A program made the translations under genes and the position numbers. 64,000 bases of DNA from positions 8,873,506 through 8,937,505 of the forward strand of contig NZ_KK037166.1 in assembly GCF_000568255.1 (NCBI RefSeq), given 5' to 3'. The notes below the pieces were generated by a model. It searched no databases and had not been told where the DNA came from. It was given only the letters and a program-made list of their open reading frames with translations. Shown here piece by piece: positions 7,959 to 16,051 of this stretch (the first letter of the stretch is position 1; the number at the start of each line of letters is the position of its first letter). This DNA is from Kutzneria sp. 744. Its GTDB lineage: Bacteria > Actinomycetota > Actinomycetes > Mycobacteriales > Pseudonocardiaceae.

Positions 7959-8906
7959 ATGCGTCGCATCGCGCTACTGCTGACAATGCTCGTAGTCGTC
8001 ACGGGGTGCAGCGTGCTCAACGGGACGCAGGAACAGCACGGCAACGGGGAGACGGCGATCCGTGTCGGCGTGATGCAGGTGATCGACACGGCCCCGTTCT
8101 ATCTGGCCCTGAGCAAGGGATACTTCCGCGACGAGGGGCTGACCATCAAGATCACGCCGACGAAGAGCGGCACGGACAGCCTGCCACTGCTCGCGGGCGA
8201 CCACATCGACATCGGCTTCGGCAACTGGGCGACGCTGTTCCAGGCGCAGGCCAACGGCACCGGCGACTACCGGGTTCTGGCCGACGGCTCGCAGGGCGCC
8301 CCGCACGTGCAGATCGTGGCCACTCGCCCCGATTCCGGTATCCACACCGCGCGGGATCTGGCCGGGAAGACCGTCAGCAGCAATGCCCCCAATGACATCC
8401 CGCTGCTCGCGCTCAAGGCCATCCTCCAGGCCGACGGCGTCGATCCGAACACGGTCAAGACGCCCATCGTGCACCACGCCGACACCCCGGCGGCCTTGGC
8501 CGGCAAGGAAGTCGACGCCGCGTTGCAGCTGGAGCCGTTCATCACGATCGCCCGCCGACAGGTCGGCACGGTCCCGGTCGTCGACCTCTACGGCCCCGGT
8601 CCCGCCCACGATCTCCCCATCGCCGGCTACTTCGCGCTCGACAAGTTCACGCAGCAGAAGCCCAACGCCGTCGCCGCCTTCCGGCGCGCAATCGAACGCG
8701 GGGCCGCCGACGCGCGCGATGTCGTTGCCGTGCAACGGATCCTGCCGACCTTCGTCGGGGGAGTGACGCCCGCCATCGCCAAGGAGGTCGCGATCCCGGT
8801 GTTTCCGACCTCGGTGTCACGGGAGCGCTTGCAGCGGGTCGCCGACCTGATGCTGACCTACGGCCAGCTCAAGGAGAAGCTGGACGTGGCGCGGCTAGTC
8901 CGCTGA
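7959..8906 (+). CDS. ABC transporter substrate-binding lipoprotein (SsuA/NMT1-like)
   Basis: A 315-residue lipoprotein. The signal peptide MRRIALLLTMLVVVTGC ends in a lipobox with Cys17 as the lipidation site. The mature part has the NMT1/SsuA periplasmic-binding fold: AIRVGVMQVIDTAPFYLALS, then GYFRDEGLTIKITPTKSGTD and DIGFGNWATLFQAQAN. Relatives bind nitrate, sulfonates or thiamine precursors. No permease or ATPase lies beside it, so it is an orphan binding protein here. Its 3' end overlaps the convergent TetR gene by 38 bp. Confidence 0.88.
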   Translation: MRRIALLLTMLVVVTGCSVLNGTQEQHGNGETAIRVGVMQVIDTAPFYLALSKGYFRDEGLTIKITPTKSGTDSLPLLAGDHIDIGFGNWATLFQAQANGTGDYRVLADGSQGAPHVQIVATRPDSGIHTARDLAGKTVSSNAPNDIPLLALKAILQADGVDPNTVKTPIVHHADTPAALAGKEVDAALQLEPFITIARRQVGTVPVVDLYGPGPAHDLPIAGYFALDKFTQQKPNAVAAFRRAIERGAADARDVVAVQRILPTFVGGVTPAIAKEVAIPVFPTSVSRERLQRVADLMLTYGQLKEKLDVARLVR

Positions 8907-9420
8907 CCAGCAGCCGGACCAGGCGGCGTGCGTCGTAGCGGTCGTCCGATCCGATGCACAGGTTGCCGACCCCGCGCATCAGCTCGTACGCCGTGAGATC
9001 GCCCTGGATCTCGCCGGCCGCGGCGGCCGCGTCGAGCAGCGAGGTGCACACGGGCACGAGCCGATCGAGGAAGTACTCGTGCAGCGGCCGGAAGTCGTCG
9101 GACTGCATCAGGCCGGCCAGACCGTGCTTGGTGACCAGGAAGTCGGCGAACAGGTCGATCCACCGGCCCAGCGCGACGAGCGGCGGGTCGGCGGCCAGCA
9201 GGCGCGGGCCCGCCTCGGCGCAGGCCTCGACCTGGTGCCGGTAGACGGCGATGATCAGCTCCGCACGGGTGGGGAAGTGCCGGTAGATCGTGCCCATGCC
9301 GACGCCGGCCGTCGCCGCGATGTCGCGCACCGGCGCGTCCACCCCCGAGCGGACGAACACCTCCGCCGCCGCGTCGAGCAGCGCCTGCTGGTTGCGCCGG
9401 GCATCCGCGCGCTGGGTCAC
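8869..9420 (-). CDS. TetR-family transcriptional repressor
   Basis: A 183-residue regulator. The N-terminal HTH is typical: NQQALLDAAAEVFVRSGVDA, then VRDIAATAGVGMGTIYRHFPTRAELI. The ligand-binding C-terminal domain is diverged. The GTG start at 9420 has AGGAGG 5 bp upstream. The gene is divergent from an F420-type oxidoreductase, and the spacer contains two palindromic operators, so it very likely represses itself and that enzyme. Its 3' end overlaps the lipoprotein gene by 38 bp. Confidence 0.92.
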   Translation of the reverse strand: MTQRADARRNQQALLDAAAEVFVRSGVDAPVRDIAATAGVGMGTIYRHFPTRAELIIAVYRHQVEACAEAGPRLLAADPPLVALGRWIDLFADFLVTKHGLAGLMQSDDFRPLHEYFLDRLVPVCTSLLDAAAAAGEIQGDLTAYELMRGVGNLCIGSDDRYDARRLVRLLVSGLAAPRPASP

Positions 9421-9434
9421 CGTGCCTCCTTGCT

Positions 9435-9479
9435 AAACGGAACATTGCTCCGTATCGTTAACGGAGCAATGTTCCGTTT
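9435..9479. promoter_or_regulatory. Twin TetR operators in the divergent promoter region
   Basis: A perfect 19-bp inverted repeat (arms 9435-9453 and 9461-9479, 7-nt spacer). Each arm is itself a near-palindrome: ACGGAACATTGCTCCGT at 9437-9453 and ACGGAGCAATGTTCCGT at 9461-9477. This is the classical ACGGA-N7-TCCGT form of a TetR-family operator, here doubled with a 24-bp centre-to-centre spacing. Confidence 0.85.
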
Positions 9480-9507
9480 CCCCTAGTGTGCCACCTGGAG
9501 GCCAGTC

Positions 9508-10359
9508 ATGCCTCGGTTCGGAATCATGACCGCTCCCATGCAGGCCGACTACGCCGACCTGCGACGCGTCTGGCGTGAGGCCGACGACGTGCCCGCCATC
9601 GAGCACGCCTGGCTGTTCGACCACCTCATGCCCATCGGCGGCGACCCCGACGGCCCCATCTTCGAGGGCTGGACCCTGCTGTCCGCCCTCGCCGCCCAGA
9701 CCAGCCGGCTGCGCCTCGGCGTCATGGTCACCAGCAACCGCTTCCGCCCGCCGGCCGTGCTGGCCAAGATCGCCACCACCGTCGACCACGTCTCCGGCGG
9801 ACGCCTCGACTTCGGCATCGGCGTCGGCTCACGCCCCGACCACCCCCTGGCCCGCCGCGAATACGCCGCCCACGGCCTGCCCTTCCACGACTCCGCCCAC
9901 GCCGTCGCCGCCCTGGACGAGGCCTGCACCGTCATCCGTCGCTTGTGGACAGAGGACGCGCCTTTCGACTTCCCGGGCGAGCATGTCTCCCTCACCGGCG
10001 CCTTCGGCAACCCCAAGCCTCTCCAGCGCCCTCATCCGCCGCTGCTCATCGGAGGCCGCTCGTCGGCCACCCTGCGCCTCGTCGCCAAGCACGCCGACCT
10101 GTGGAACATCCCCGGCGGCGACCTCCCCGACGCCGTCAGCCGCAGCGCGCTGCTCGACCGTTACTGCGCCGAGATCGACCGCGACCCCGCCACCATCACC
10201 CGCTCCATCCACCTCGCCGTCTCCTACGACGACCCCGCCACCACCCGTGCCGCCATCAAGGAAGCCGTCGACGCCGGCTTCTCCCACCTCGTCCTCGGCC
10301 TCCCCGCCCCCTACCCCGACGGCGTCGCCCACTGGGTCGCCGAGGAGCTCATCGCCTAG
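9508..10359 (+). CDS. LLM-class (probably F420-dependent) oxidoreductase
   Basis: A 283-residue TIM-barrel luciferase-like enzyme. It shows IEHAWLFDHLMPIGGDPDGP, then LRLGVMVTSNRFRPPAVLAK, GGRLDFGIGVGS and HPPLLIGGRSSATLRL, the flavin/F420-binding strand pattern of the family. Many actinobacterial members use F420 rather than FMN; that assignment is from family knowledge. GGAGG precedes the ATG. It is divergent from a TetR gene with two operators between, so it is probably induced by the TetR ligand, which may be its substrate. Confidence 0.87.
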   Translation: MPRFGIMTAPMQADYADLRRVWREADDVPAIEHAWLFDHLMPIGGDPDGPIFEGWTLLSALAAQTSRLRLGVMVTSNRFRPPAVLAKIATTVDHVSGGRLDFGIGVGSRPDHPLARREYAAHGLPFHDSAHAVAALDEACTVIRRLWTEDAPFDFPGEHVSLTGAFGNPKPLQRPHPPLLIGGRSSATLRLVAKHADLWNIPGGDLPDAVSRSALLDRYCAEIDRDPATITRSIHLAVSYDDPATTRAAIKEAVDAGFSHLVLGLPAPYPDGVAHWVAEELIA

Positions 10360-10369
10360 GGTGCGGGCC

Positions 10370-10792
10370 ATGGACGAACCGGTGATCGGCCCGGAATCCG
10401 AGGTGCCGCTGGAGGAACTGCTGGACCTCTACGGCGCGGTGGGCTGGACGGCGTACACGGGCCATCCGGAGGTGCTGCGGAAGGCCATAGAGGGGTCGTC
10501 GTACGTGGTGACGGCGAGGATGGGGGACCGGCTGGTGGGGCTGGCCAGGGCGGTGTCGGACGATGCGACCGTCTGCTACCTGCAAGACGTGCTTGTGCAC
10601 CCGGAGGCGCAACGTGAAGGCACAGGCCGAAAGCTGGTGGAGGCGGTGCTGGAGCGGTACCGGTCGGTGCGGCAGAAGGTGCTGCTGACGGACGACGAAA
10701 AAGCGCAGCGAGCCTTCTACGAAGCCCTGGGATACAAGGAGATCCGGGACTTCGGGGAGGGCACGCTGCGCGCCTTCGTCAGGTTCGACTAG
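10370..10792 (+). CDS. GNAT-family N-acetyltransferase
   Basis: A 140-residue acetyltransferase. The acetyl-CoA loop is HPEAQREGTGRKLVEAVLER, preceded by strand β4 (VCYLQDVLVH), and the C-terminal motif B is AQRAFYEALGYKEI. The ATG at 10370 gives MDEPVIGPESEVP; a GTG at 10361 is the alternative. The stop TAG overlaps the stop codon of the convergent methyltransferase by 3 bp. The acceptor is unknown. Confidence 0.85.
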   Translation: MDEPVIGPESEVPLEELLDLYGAVGWTAYTGHPEVLRKAIEGSSYVVTARMGDRLVGLARAVSDDATVCYLQDVLVHPEAQREGTGRKLVEAVLERYRSVRQKVLLTDDEKAQRAFYEALGYKEIRDFGEGTLRAFVRFD

Positions 10793-11922
10793 AGGGTGGC
10801 GCCGCGGCGGATGACGTAGGTGAAGCTCTCCCACTCGGAGCCGGACATGTCGTCGGGAACGGCGGCGACGACGTCGGAACCGCAGTGGGCGAACAACAAG
10901 CGCACCAAGGTGGGGTCCACGCCGAACATCTCCATGCCGCCGTCCTCACGACCCTCGACGACCGGAGCGGCATCGGAAAGCGGCGCGGAGTCGGAATCCG
11001 GGGTAGCGGCGACGGGGGAGGCGGCAACCGGAACCGGGGCGCCGGCAACGGAAACGGGAACCCGGACGGAGGTGCCGCCTGCCTCGGCGAACCAGGAAAC
11101 GGCCTCCTGCACGAGATCCAGCTCCAGTTCGTACGAACCAGGCTCGTCGGGGGCGGCGACGGGGACGTGCATCTCCACGGAGTCACCGGGAGCGATGTCG
11201 GACGGGATGTCGGTGCGGCCGTCGTTCCACCGCACGGCCTCCTCGCCCCGCCGCCAGTGGTTGCCGAGGCGGATGAGCTGCCCGGCCGGCCAGACGACGG
11301 AGCTCAGGTTGGTGACCCGGGCCCGCACGACGGCGGTCTGCCCGGCGCCGAGGGAGGCGGGCACGTCGAGCGGCTCGATGGCGGCACGCATCGCGTCGAG
11401 CGCCAATGACGTGGGCTTGGCCGGCTGGGCCGGCATCTGGAGCACCAGCACACCGCCGGGCTTGGTCACCCGGTGCATCTCGACCAGGCACGCGAGCTGC
11501 ACGGCCGGCGGCGAGTGCTGGATGGAGATGAGGCTGACCACGGAGTCGAAGGACTCGTCCTCGAACGGCAGCCGGTGCCCGTCGTAGGACGTGAACGAGA
11601 CCCGGTCCGGGAAACGGTTGATCTTGTTGGCCTCGTCGACCATGGACTGCGCGATGTCCACGCCGACGACGGTGTCGACGTGGGCGGCCAGCCCGTTGCT
11701 GAGCCGGCCGGCGCCGCAGCCGAAGTCGAGGGCCCGCGCGCCGAGGGAGAGCCCGGCGGCCGCGGTGAGCTCGCGGACGTGCGCGATGGGCGCGGCGGCG
11801 GTGGCCAGGAACTCGTCGGTGTCCCAGCCGCCGCGCCGGCGGTCGGGGTCGGTGAGCACCGCCCACCGCGGGTCGACCCGCCCGAGCTTCTCCCACGTCG
11901 ACTTCAGCCTGTCCAGTGCCAT
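10789..11922 (-). CDS. SAM methyltransferase with appended Ig-like β-sandwich domain
   Basis: A 377-residue protein in three parts. Residues ~1-165 are a Methyltransf_11 domain (ALDFGCGAGRLSNGLAAHVD, VVGVDIAQSMVDEAN, RVTKPGGVLVLQMP). Residues ~185-290 look like a β-sandwich (QTAVVRARVTNLSSVVWPAG, GDSVEMHVPVAAPDEPGSYE), as attached to some surface-sugar methyltransferases. A Ser/Pro/Ala linker then leads to a short conserved tail (MEMFGVDPTLVRLLFAH). The ATG at 11922 is the first start giving the full domain; the frame is open further upstream through the TetR gene without a better start. The substrate is unknown. Confidence 0.8.
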   Translation of the reverse strand: MALDRLKSTWEKLGRVDPRWAVLTDPDRRRGGWDTDEFLATAAAPIAHVRELTAAAGLSLGARALDFGCGAGRLSNGLAAHVDTVVGVDIAQSMVDEANKINRFPDRVSFTSYDGHRLPFEDESFDSVVSLISIQHSPPAVQLACLVEMHRVTKPGGVLVLQMPAQPAKPTSLALDAMRAAIEPLDVPASLGAGQTAVVRARVTNLSSVVWPAGQLIRLGNHWRRGEEAVRWNDGRTDIPSDIAPGDSVEMHVPVAAPDEPGSYELELDLVQEAVSWFAEAGGTSVRVPVSVAGAPVPVAASPVAATPDSDSAPLSDAAPVVEGREDGGMEMFGVDPTLVRLLFAHCGSDVVAAVPDDMSGSEWESFTYVIRRGATL

Positions 11923-11966
11923 GCCGCTGATGGTATTTCGCCTCGTCCGAGGCATCGCGCCGGGGC

Positions 11967-12629
11967 CTAGGAGTGCCATCCCTTGTGGTGCAGGCGTTCG
12001 ACGCCGTCCAGGAACAGGTCGAGGGTGAACTCGAACTCGAACTGGTCGTCGCAGCCGGGTCCGACGACCGATCCCGGGTCGTGCGGGCTGCTGGTGACGA
12101 CGGCGACGATGTTGGGGAACTGCATGGCCATGAACTGGGCGACCTCGGGCGGGATCTCGATCGCGGGCGTCGTGTCGTAGAGCTCCTGCGTGAAGCCGTA
12201 GATGCGGCTGCCCAGCGCGTGCATGACGTGGTGGGTGAGGTCGACGGACAAGCCTCCGCCGAGGAAGATCCCGATGGTGGAATCCATGTAGGCCAACACG
12301 ATCGGCGTCGGCGTGGTCTTGGACTCCATGGCCCGCCGGGCCCACGGGTGTCGCAACAGGACGGTCCGCGCCGACAGGATCCGCCGTCGCACGGCCGATC
12401 GCCAGTCGAGGCCGTCGACGGGCGCCTCGATCTCCAGCACGACGGCGTCGATCATGCCGTCGAGCAGCTCGTCCTTGTTGGCCACGTGCTTGTACAGCGC
12501 CATCGGCACCACGCCGAGCCGCTGGGCCAGGCCCCGCATGCTGACGGCGTCGGCCCCCTCGGCGTCGGCCAGCGCCACTGCCGCGGCGAGCACCCGGTCC
12601 CGATTGAGCTGTTCCCGGCGAGCCGGCAT
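11967..12629 (-). CDS. TetR-family repressor (TetR_C tetracycline-type)
   Basis: A 220-residue regulator. The HTH is NRDRVLAAAVALADAEGADA, then VSMRGLAQRLGVVPMALYKHVANKDELL; the C-terminal half (EIEAPVDGLDWRSAVRRRI) is of the TetR_C type. GGGAGGAG lies 2-3 bp before the ATG. It is divergent from the DUF4386 gene and the spacer has two GGTGTAC-N3-GTACACC palindromes, one lying exactly between the -35 and -10 boxes of the opposing promoter. It should therefore repress that gene tightly. Confidence 0.92.
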   Translation of the reverse strand: MPARREQLNRDRVLAAAVALADAEGADAVSMRGLAQRLGVVPMALYKHVANKDELLDGMIDAVVLEIEAPVDGLDWRSAVRRRILSARTVLLRHPWARRAMESKTTPTPIVLAYMDSTIGIFLGGGLSVDLTHHVMHALGSRIYGFTQELYDTTPAIEIPPEVAQFMAMQFPNIVAVVTSSPHDPGSVVGPGCDDQFEFEFTLDLFLDGVERLHHKGWHS

Positions 12630-12651
12630 GCGCTCCTCCCGAACGGACGGC

Positions 12652-12709
12652 TTGACAGGTGTACAGCGTACACCTACTGTTCCGGACAGCGAGGTGTACG
12701 CCGTACACC
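12652..12709 (+). promoter_or_regulatory. Promoter of the DUF4386 gene with two TetR operators
   Basis: TTGACA at 12652-12657 and TACTGT at 12675-12680 are separated by exactly 17 bp. That spacer is filled by the palindrome GGTGTACAGCGTACACC (12658-12674). A second copy, GGTGTACGCCGTACACC, lies at 12693-12709, just past the expected transcription start. A repressor bound to the first copy would block RNA polymerase directly. Confidence 0.8.
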
Positions 12710-12724
12710 CAGGAGGGGAGACGC

Positions 12725-13355
12725 ATGAGATCCGCCGGCGCGCTGTACCTGGTCACGCACGTGACGTCCATAGCCGCGGTGATCCTGTACGACCGGCTGC
12801 TGACCGATCCGTCCAGCGGAACGAACCCGAACGTGCAGGTCGGGGCGTTGCTGGAGATCATCCTGGCGCTGGCCGTCATCGGCACCGCCGTCGCGCTGTA
12901 CCCGTTCGTCAAACGGCACGGCGAGGCCGTCGCCCTCGGCTACATCGGCCTGCGCACGCTGGAGGCGGCGGTCATCGCCGTGGGCGTGCTCCCGCTGCTG
13001 GCCCTGCCGTCCGTCGAGGCCACGACGCTGTTCACGCTGCAACAACGGGACGTTCTGCTCGGCCCAAGGCTTCGTCTGCGGCAACGAAACACCGTGCTCG
13101 CCGCATCCTCGTGCTCAAGGCCGGTCTGGCGCCGAAGATCGTGCCGATCCTGAGGCCTGGTCGGCGGCCCGCTGCTGTTCCTGGTCAGCGCCGCCCAGCT
13201 GCTCGGCGTGGTCGCCCAGTTCTCCGTCGTCGCCGCCGTCCCGGCGATCCCGGTCCTCGCCTGGGAGCTCGGCCTGGCCATCTCGCTGATCGTTCGGGGA
13301 AACTCCCGTGAACGTGTCGCCGCGCACGTTCTCCCGAAAACACAAACGCACGGCT
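12725..13355 (+). pseudogene. DUF4386 family membrane protein, broken by several frameshifts
   Basis: The gene opens well: AGGAGGGGAG ribosome site, ATG at 12725 and a typical DUF4386 start (GALYLVTHVTSIAAVILYDR, later LLEIILALAVIGTAVALYPF and LGYIGLRTLEAAVIAVGVLP). After about 13060 the family sequence continues only by changing frame. GFVCGNET is in one frame, ILVLKAGLAPKIVPIL in another, and LVGGPLLFLVSAAQLLGVVA through LAWELGLAISLIVRGN, ending at TAA 13353-13355, needs a further shift. At least three small indels are required. The intact protein would be a ~210-residue multi-pass membrane protein. It is controlled by the divergent TetR. Confidence 0.8.
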
Positions 13356-13398
13356 AAGATTGGTCTGGCCACTGGACCGAGTCGTCGGGGGCCTCAAA

Positions 13399-14178
13399 AT
13401 GGAGATCGTGATCGTGCCGGACGCGCCAGCGCAGGGTGACCTGGCCGCGGGCGCCATTGCCGACCTGGTCGGCCGCAAGCCCGACGCGCTGATCGGCGTC
13501 GCCACCGGCTCCACCCCGCTGCCCGTCTACGAGGCCCTCCAGCGCCGCCGTGAGCAGGGCCTGAACCTCGACCGCGCCCGGATCTGCCAGCTCGACGAGT
13601 ACGTCGGCCTGCCCGCCGGCCACCCCGAGTCCTACCGCGAGGTCGTCCGCCGCGAGGTCCTCGACCGCCTCGGCATTTCCGACGACCGGTTCATGGGACC
13701 GGACGGCTCGGCCGCCGACGTGGTCAAGGCCTGCGCCGACTACGAGCGGACCCTCGCCGCGGCCGGCGGCGTCGACCTCCAGCTGCTCGGCATCGGCACC
13801 GACGGCCACATCGGCTTCAACGAGCCCATCTCGTCCTTCGGCTCGCGGACCCGGGTCAAGACCCTGACCAAGCAGACCCGGGTCGACAACGCCCGCTTCT
13901 TCGCCGGCCTCGACGAGGTCCCGCAGCACGTGCTCACCCAGGGCATCGGCACGATCATGGAGGCCCGGCACCTCATCCTGCTGGCCACCGGCGAGTCCAA
14001 GGCCGAGGCCGTCGCCCTCGCCGTCGAGGGCCCGCTGGCCGCCGTCGTGCCGGCCTCGGTGCTCCAGCTGCACCCGCACGCCACCGTCATCCTCGACGAG
14101 GCCGCCGCCGGCCAGCTCAAACTGGCCGACTACTACCGCTCCACCTACGCGACGAAGCCCGCCTGGCAGGGGATCTGA
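13399..14178 (+). CDS. nagB: Glucosamine-6-phosphate deaminase
   Basis: A 259-residue cytoplasmic enzyme converting glucosamine-6-phosphate to fructose-6-phosphate and ammonia. Family signatures are IGVATGSTPLPVYEAL, LDEYVGLPAGHPESY with the catalytic Asp, LLGIGTDGHIGFNEP and VTQ-equivalent LTQGIGTIMEARHL. The ATG at 13399 follows a GGGGG ribosome site and gives the usual MEIVIVPD start. Length matches the NagB family. It stands alone; in actinomycetes this gene is often under DasR control, but only a half-site resembling that operator is visible upstream. Confidence 0.93.
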   Translation: MEIVIVPDAPAQGDLAAGAIADLVGRKPDALIGVATGSTPLPVYEALQRRREQGLNLDRARICQLDEYVGLPAGHPESYREVVRREVLDRLGISDDRFMGPDGSAADVVKACADYERTLAAAGGVDLQLLGIGTDGHIGFNEPISSFGSRTRVKTLTKQTRVDNARFFAGLDEVPQHVLTQGIGTIMEARHLILLATGESKAEAVALAVEGPLAAVVPASVLQLHPHATVILDEAAAGQLKLADYYRSTYATKPAWQGI

Positions 14179-14391
14179 GCGAGGCGTCGGCCTAAAAGGG
14201 GCCGAGCCGCGGCGAGGTCGGCGGCGACAACGGCGTGAGCCGGACTTTCCTGTCCAAGACGCTCGATTCCTGAGCTGCTCCGCCCGGGTGTTCCTATCCG
14301 CCGCACGCTAACGGACCGCCACAGGCTCGCGATGTCCACCGGGTCGACCGAGAAGTCGAACGGTTCGGATTTCGCACGTGTGGAGCTCAGT
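14179..14391. other. Intergenic region before the SIR2-like gene
   Basis: About 210 bp between nagB and the preferred start of the SIR2-like gene. Base composition is slightly lower in GC than its surroundings. No gene, tRNA or strong hairpin is seen. Confidence 0.4.
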
Positions 14392-16050
14392 ATGGTCACG
14401 CACAGGGATTTTGTCGAGAAGCGGATGCTCTCGTTCCGTCACCAGCCCTATCTTCGTGACCTGCGCATACGTGTCGGTAACCTGCGAAAACCGCTGACGA
14501 TCGTGATCGGCGCCGGGGTCTCGATGAACTCCGGCCTGCGTTCATGGCCGGCGCTGATCGAGAACATGATTCCGCAGATCGGTGACAAGGGCCTGCAGGC
14601 CATGGCGGAGCACGACAAGTCCGATCTGATGCGCAAGGCCGAGATCGTGCTGACGCTGATAAATCCGGCGAAGCCGAAGGCGGAACTGTCGAACATCATC
14701 CGCAGGGCACTCTATCCGGACGACCTCGAGAACGGCGTCGGCCAGCTCGCGCTGTCGATCGCCCGCCTGGTCGCGGCCCGGCGGAAGGCGACCGGCGGGA
14801 AGGGCGAGGTCCGGCTGATCACCACGAACTTCGACAAGGTGGTCGAGCTCGCGCTGCAACGGTACTTTCCTCACGAGAAGATTCGGTCGTACGGCCTCAA
14901 TGACGCGAAGGAGTGGAGAAAGGCGGTCAAGGCCGACAAGATCTGCGTCCTGCACATGCACGGTATCGTCGAGCGGGAGCCGAAGGAGGACAAGCTGCCG
15001 ATCGTGCTGACGGAGTCGCAGTTCCTTCGTCACGGCGCTGATGCGCGTGAATTGGTTTACCGGTCGCTGAAAAAGTCATGCACGCTGTTCGTCGGCCTCA
15101 GCATGACCGACCCGAACCTGGTCGGCCCGCTGTACCAGTCGACGATCAAGGGCAAGGGTCGAGCCCGATTCGCCCTGGTCGTGCCGGAGCCGCCGTCCGA
15201 GAAGGACGACGCGGCCGAGGCGGCGCACTACGCCATCGAATCCAGCCGGTTCATGAAACGCAAACTGCGTCTGCGGACGATTTTCCTGAAGTCCTACTCC
15301 CAGCTCAACCAGGTGCTGGCCGAGCTGAGCCTGGCCGTCGTCGAGCCGAAGCGCTACAAGGGTCGTCCGAAAGGCGGCGCGCGGTCCCTGGTGTACGACC
15401 GTCGGCTCAAGCGCAAGCTCGACAGCTGCTACCGCGACCTCGGCTGCGGCCGCCGGGCGGCGATGCCGGTGCGGAACGAGGCGGCGCGGCTCAACAAGCG
15501 GCTCCACCGTGCGTTGCACGCGCCGGACGGCCCGATCGCTGTGCTGCGCGGTTTTGCCTGCGCGCACACGGGCACCGTCGGCGGGCCTGACGGCGAGCGT
15601 TTCGCGCTGTTCCTCTGGCTGCGCGCGAGGCCCCGCTCCCACGGGCGCGCCCACTACGCGCTGAACCTGATCGGCACGTCCGCCTACGTGCCGAGGGATG
15701 ACTCAGCGGCCCAGATCGGTGTGCCGATCTGCCGCGGCTCTGCCGTCACTGCCGCCCAAGCGGTGTTCCTGGGGTCCCCGATCGCCGCGAATTCCCATCC
15801 GACGCCGGGCGCGCCGGCGTGGCGGGGCATCGTCGCGACGCCGATCGTGGCCGAGTCGACGGGGTCGGCCAAGAGGCTCCGCAAATACCCGGTGGACCAG
15901 CTCACCATCGGCGCCATCAGCCTGCACACGACCAGGTTCGTGCGGGACACGGAGACGAACCAGCCCTCGTCGATCATCTCCGAGCTGGACTCGCACCAGC
16001 TGAACAAGCTGTTCAAGAGCCTGGAGCGGGCCGTGCGGAAGGTGCTGTGA
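14392..16050 (+). CDS. SIR2-like protein with C-terminal GAF-like domain
   Basis: A 552-residue soluble protein. The N-terminal ~300 residues resemble SIR2_2-type NAD-binding domains: LTIVIGAGVSMNSGLRSWPA, LITTNFDKVVELAL (Asn146, Asp148), VLHMHGIVE (His188, His190), IVLTESQF and TLFVGLSMTDPNL. In the SIR2 family the Asn and His act in NAD hydrolysis. A basic linker (about 320-370) leads to a ~180-residue C-terminal domain ending IVATPIVAE... and QLTIGAISLHTTRFV, a strand pattern like GAF sensor domains. SIR2 domains fused to sensors are often anti-phage NADases. GGAG lies 6 bp before this ATG; another ATG at 14332 would add 20 residues. No classical partner gene is adjacent. Confidence 0.75.
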   Translation: MVTHRDFVEKRMLSFRHQPYLRDLRIRVGNLRKPLTIVIGAGVSMNSGLRSWPALIENMIPQIGDKGLQAMAEHDKSDLMRKAEIVLTLINPAKPKAELSNIIRRALYPDDLENGVGQLALSIARLVAARRKATGGKGEVRLITTNFDKVVELALQRYFPHEKIRSYGLNDAKEWRKAVKADKICVLHMHGIVEREPKEDKLPIVLTESQFLRHGADARELVYRSLKKSCTLFVGLSMTDPNLVGPLYQSTIKGKGRARFALVVPEPPSEKDDAAEAAHYAIESSRFMKRKLRLRTIFLKSYSQLNQVLAELSLAVVEPKRYKGRPKGGARSLVYDRRLKRKLDSCYRDLGCGRRAAMPVRNEAARLNKRLHRALHAPDGPIAVLRGFACAHTGTVGGPDGERFALFLWLRARPRSHGRAHYALNLIGTSAYVPRDDSAAQIGVPICRGSAVTAAQAVFLGSPIAANSHPTPGAPAWRGIVATPIVAESTGSAKRLRKYPVDQLTIGAISLHTTRFVRDTETNQPSSIISELDSHQLNKLFKSLERAVRKVL

Positions 16051-16051
16051 C

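Noticed and set aside
13357-13376. DasR-like operator upstream of nagB (TTGGTCT...)
   Set aside because: Only the left half (TGGTCT) fits the known TGGTCTAGACCA palindrome; the right half does not, so I did not call it.
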